Shown: one piece after another, positions 14,577 to 14,662 of the stretch
Numbering within the stretch: position 1 is the stretch's first letter
Layout: each line of letters begins with the position of its first letter
DNA from: JACZST01 sp036985755
Lineage (GTDB): Bacteria > Actinomycetota > Acidimicrobiia > Spongiisociales > UBA5794
DNA length: 14,662 nt
Direction: 5' to 3'
Assembly (NCBI GenBank): GCA_036985755.1
Contig: BTQG01000058.1
Span: 1-14,662 of the forward strand
The notes under the pieces: generated by a model
The model's database searches: none
What the model was told of the DNA's origin: nothing
What the model saw: the letters and a program-made list of their open reading frames with translations, nothing else
Made by a program: the position numbers and the translations under genes

Positions 14577-14662
14577 ATGAAGTCGCAGTATCGGGTGGTT
14601 GTGATCGGGGGCGGCGTCGTCGGCGCCAGCGTCCTCTACCACCTCGCCAAGATGGGATGGAC
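14577..14662 (+). CDS. FAD-dependent oxidoreductase, sarcosine/dimethylglycine dehydrogenase-like, 5' end only
   Basis: Start of a flavoprotein of the D-amino-acid-oxidase (DAO) type. Seen: 28 codons with the dinucleotide-binding strand-turn-helix VVVIGGGVVGASVLYHLAK (GxGxxG), then MGW. The VGASVLYHLAKMGW form is typical of sarcosine and dimethylglycine dehydrogenases, which oxidatively remove N-methyl groups and pass the C1 unit to tetrahydrofolate through a C-terminal GcvT domain in many members. The rest is outside the window, so that domain cannot be checked. ATG 14577 has AAGGAG about five bases upstream. It lies 317 bases after the ATPase stop, with repeat copy 2 in between, so it may be on the same transcript. 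The assignment to a methylated-amine pathway is strengthened by the MttB-family gene. Confidence 0.8.
   Translation, partial: MKSQYRVVVIGGGVVGASVLYHLAKMGW

Noticed and set aside
14042..14642. Minus-strand frames across repeat copy 2 encoding LATCDLR repeats
   Set aside because: These peptides arise only because a 7-base repeat read three times gives a seven-residue period. No start context or homologous domain supports a protein.

Overview
The window looks like a chromosomal segment of a high-GC actinobacterium. The evidence is strong G/C third-position bias, frequent GTG starts, TAnnnT-type -10 elements next to start codons, and a threonine-rich linker after the lipoprotein signal of the binding protein. 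I infer an Acidimicrobiia-like lineage from general style only; no rRNA or other phylogenetic marker is present. All gene calls are readings of translated sequence and none was confirmed by database search.

Left half (1-5735), all on the minus strand. Reading in the direction of transcription, the order is: a Cys/Met-metabolism PLP enzyme (5735-4524), a DUF1684 protein (4360-3731), a DinB-fold protein (3560-3039), and a tightly packed 2-oxo-acid dehydrogenase operon of E1-alpha (3008-1968), E1-beta (1971-997, ATGA overlap with E1-alpha) and lipoyl E2 (994 to beyond the left edge). No E3 (lipoamide dehydrogenase) gene is in view. The complex is of the pyruvate / branched-chain type.

Right half (6069-14662) looks like a methylated-amine uptake and demethylation locus. 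A non-pyrrolysine MttB-family corrinoid methyltransferase (7643-6069, minus) is divergent from an unrecognised 211-residue protein (7731-8366, plus). Then come a complete DppA/OppA-type ABC importer (Tat-like lipoprotein binding protein, two permeases, and one protein fusing both ATPases, 8494-14259) and the first 28 codons of a sarcosine/dimethylglycine-dehydrogenase-like FAD enzyme (14577 to the right edge). The likely job is import of an N-methylated compound, removal of methyl groups by the corrinoid methyltransferase and/or the flavoenzyme, and transfer of the methyl carbon to C1 metabolism. The substrate is not determined, and no corrinoid protein is in the window.

The most unusual structure is a composite tandem repeat present twice, at 5896-6043 and 14241-14543. 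In both copies a heptamer array (GGTAGTC, or GCAAGTC in the core of the second copy) is followed, in the same genomic orientation, by a 31-bp tandem repeat containing the palindrome CGGTACCG. Both copies abut the 3' end of a gene of the methylated-amine locus, so together they bracket it. The second copy has 17 perfect GCAAGTC units flanked by exactly two GGTAGTC units on each side, and it supplies the last codons and stop of the ATPase gene. Other non-coding signals are a 13-bp stem-loop after the binding-protein gene, competing hairpins around the binding-protein ribosome binding site, and possible leaderless divergent promoters.
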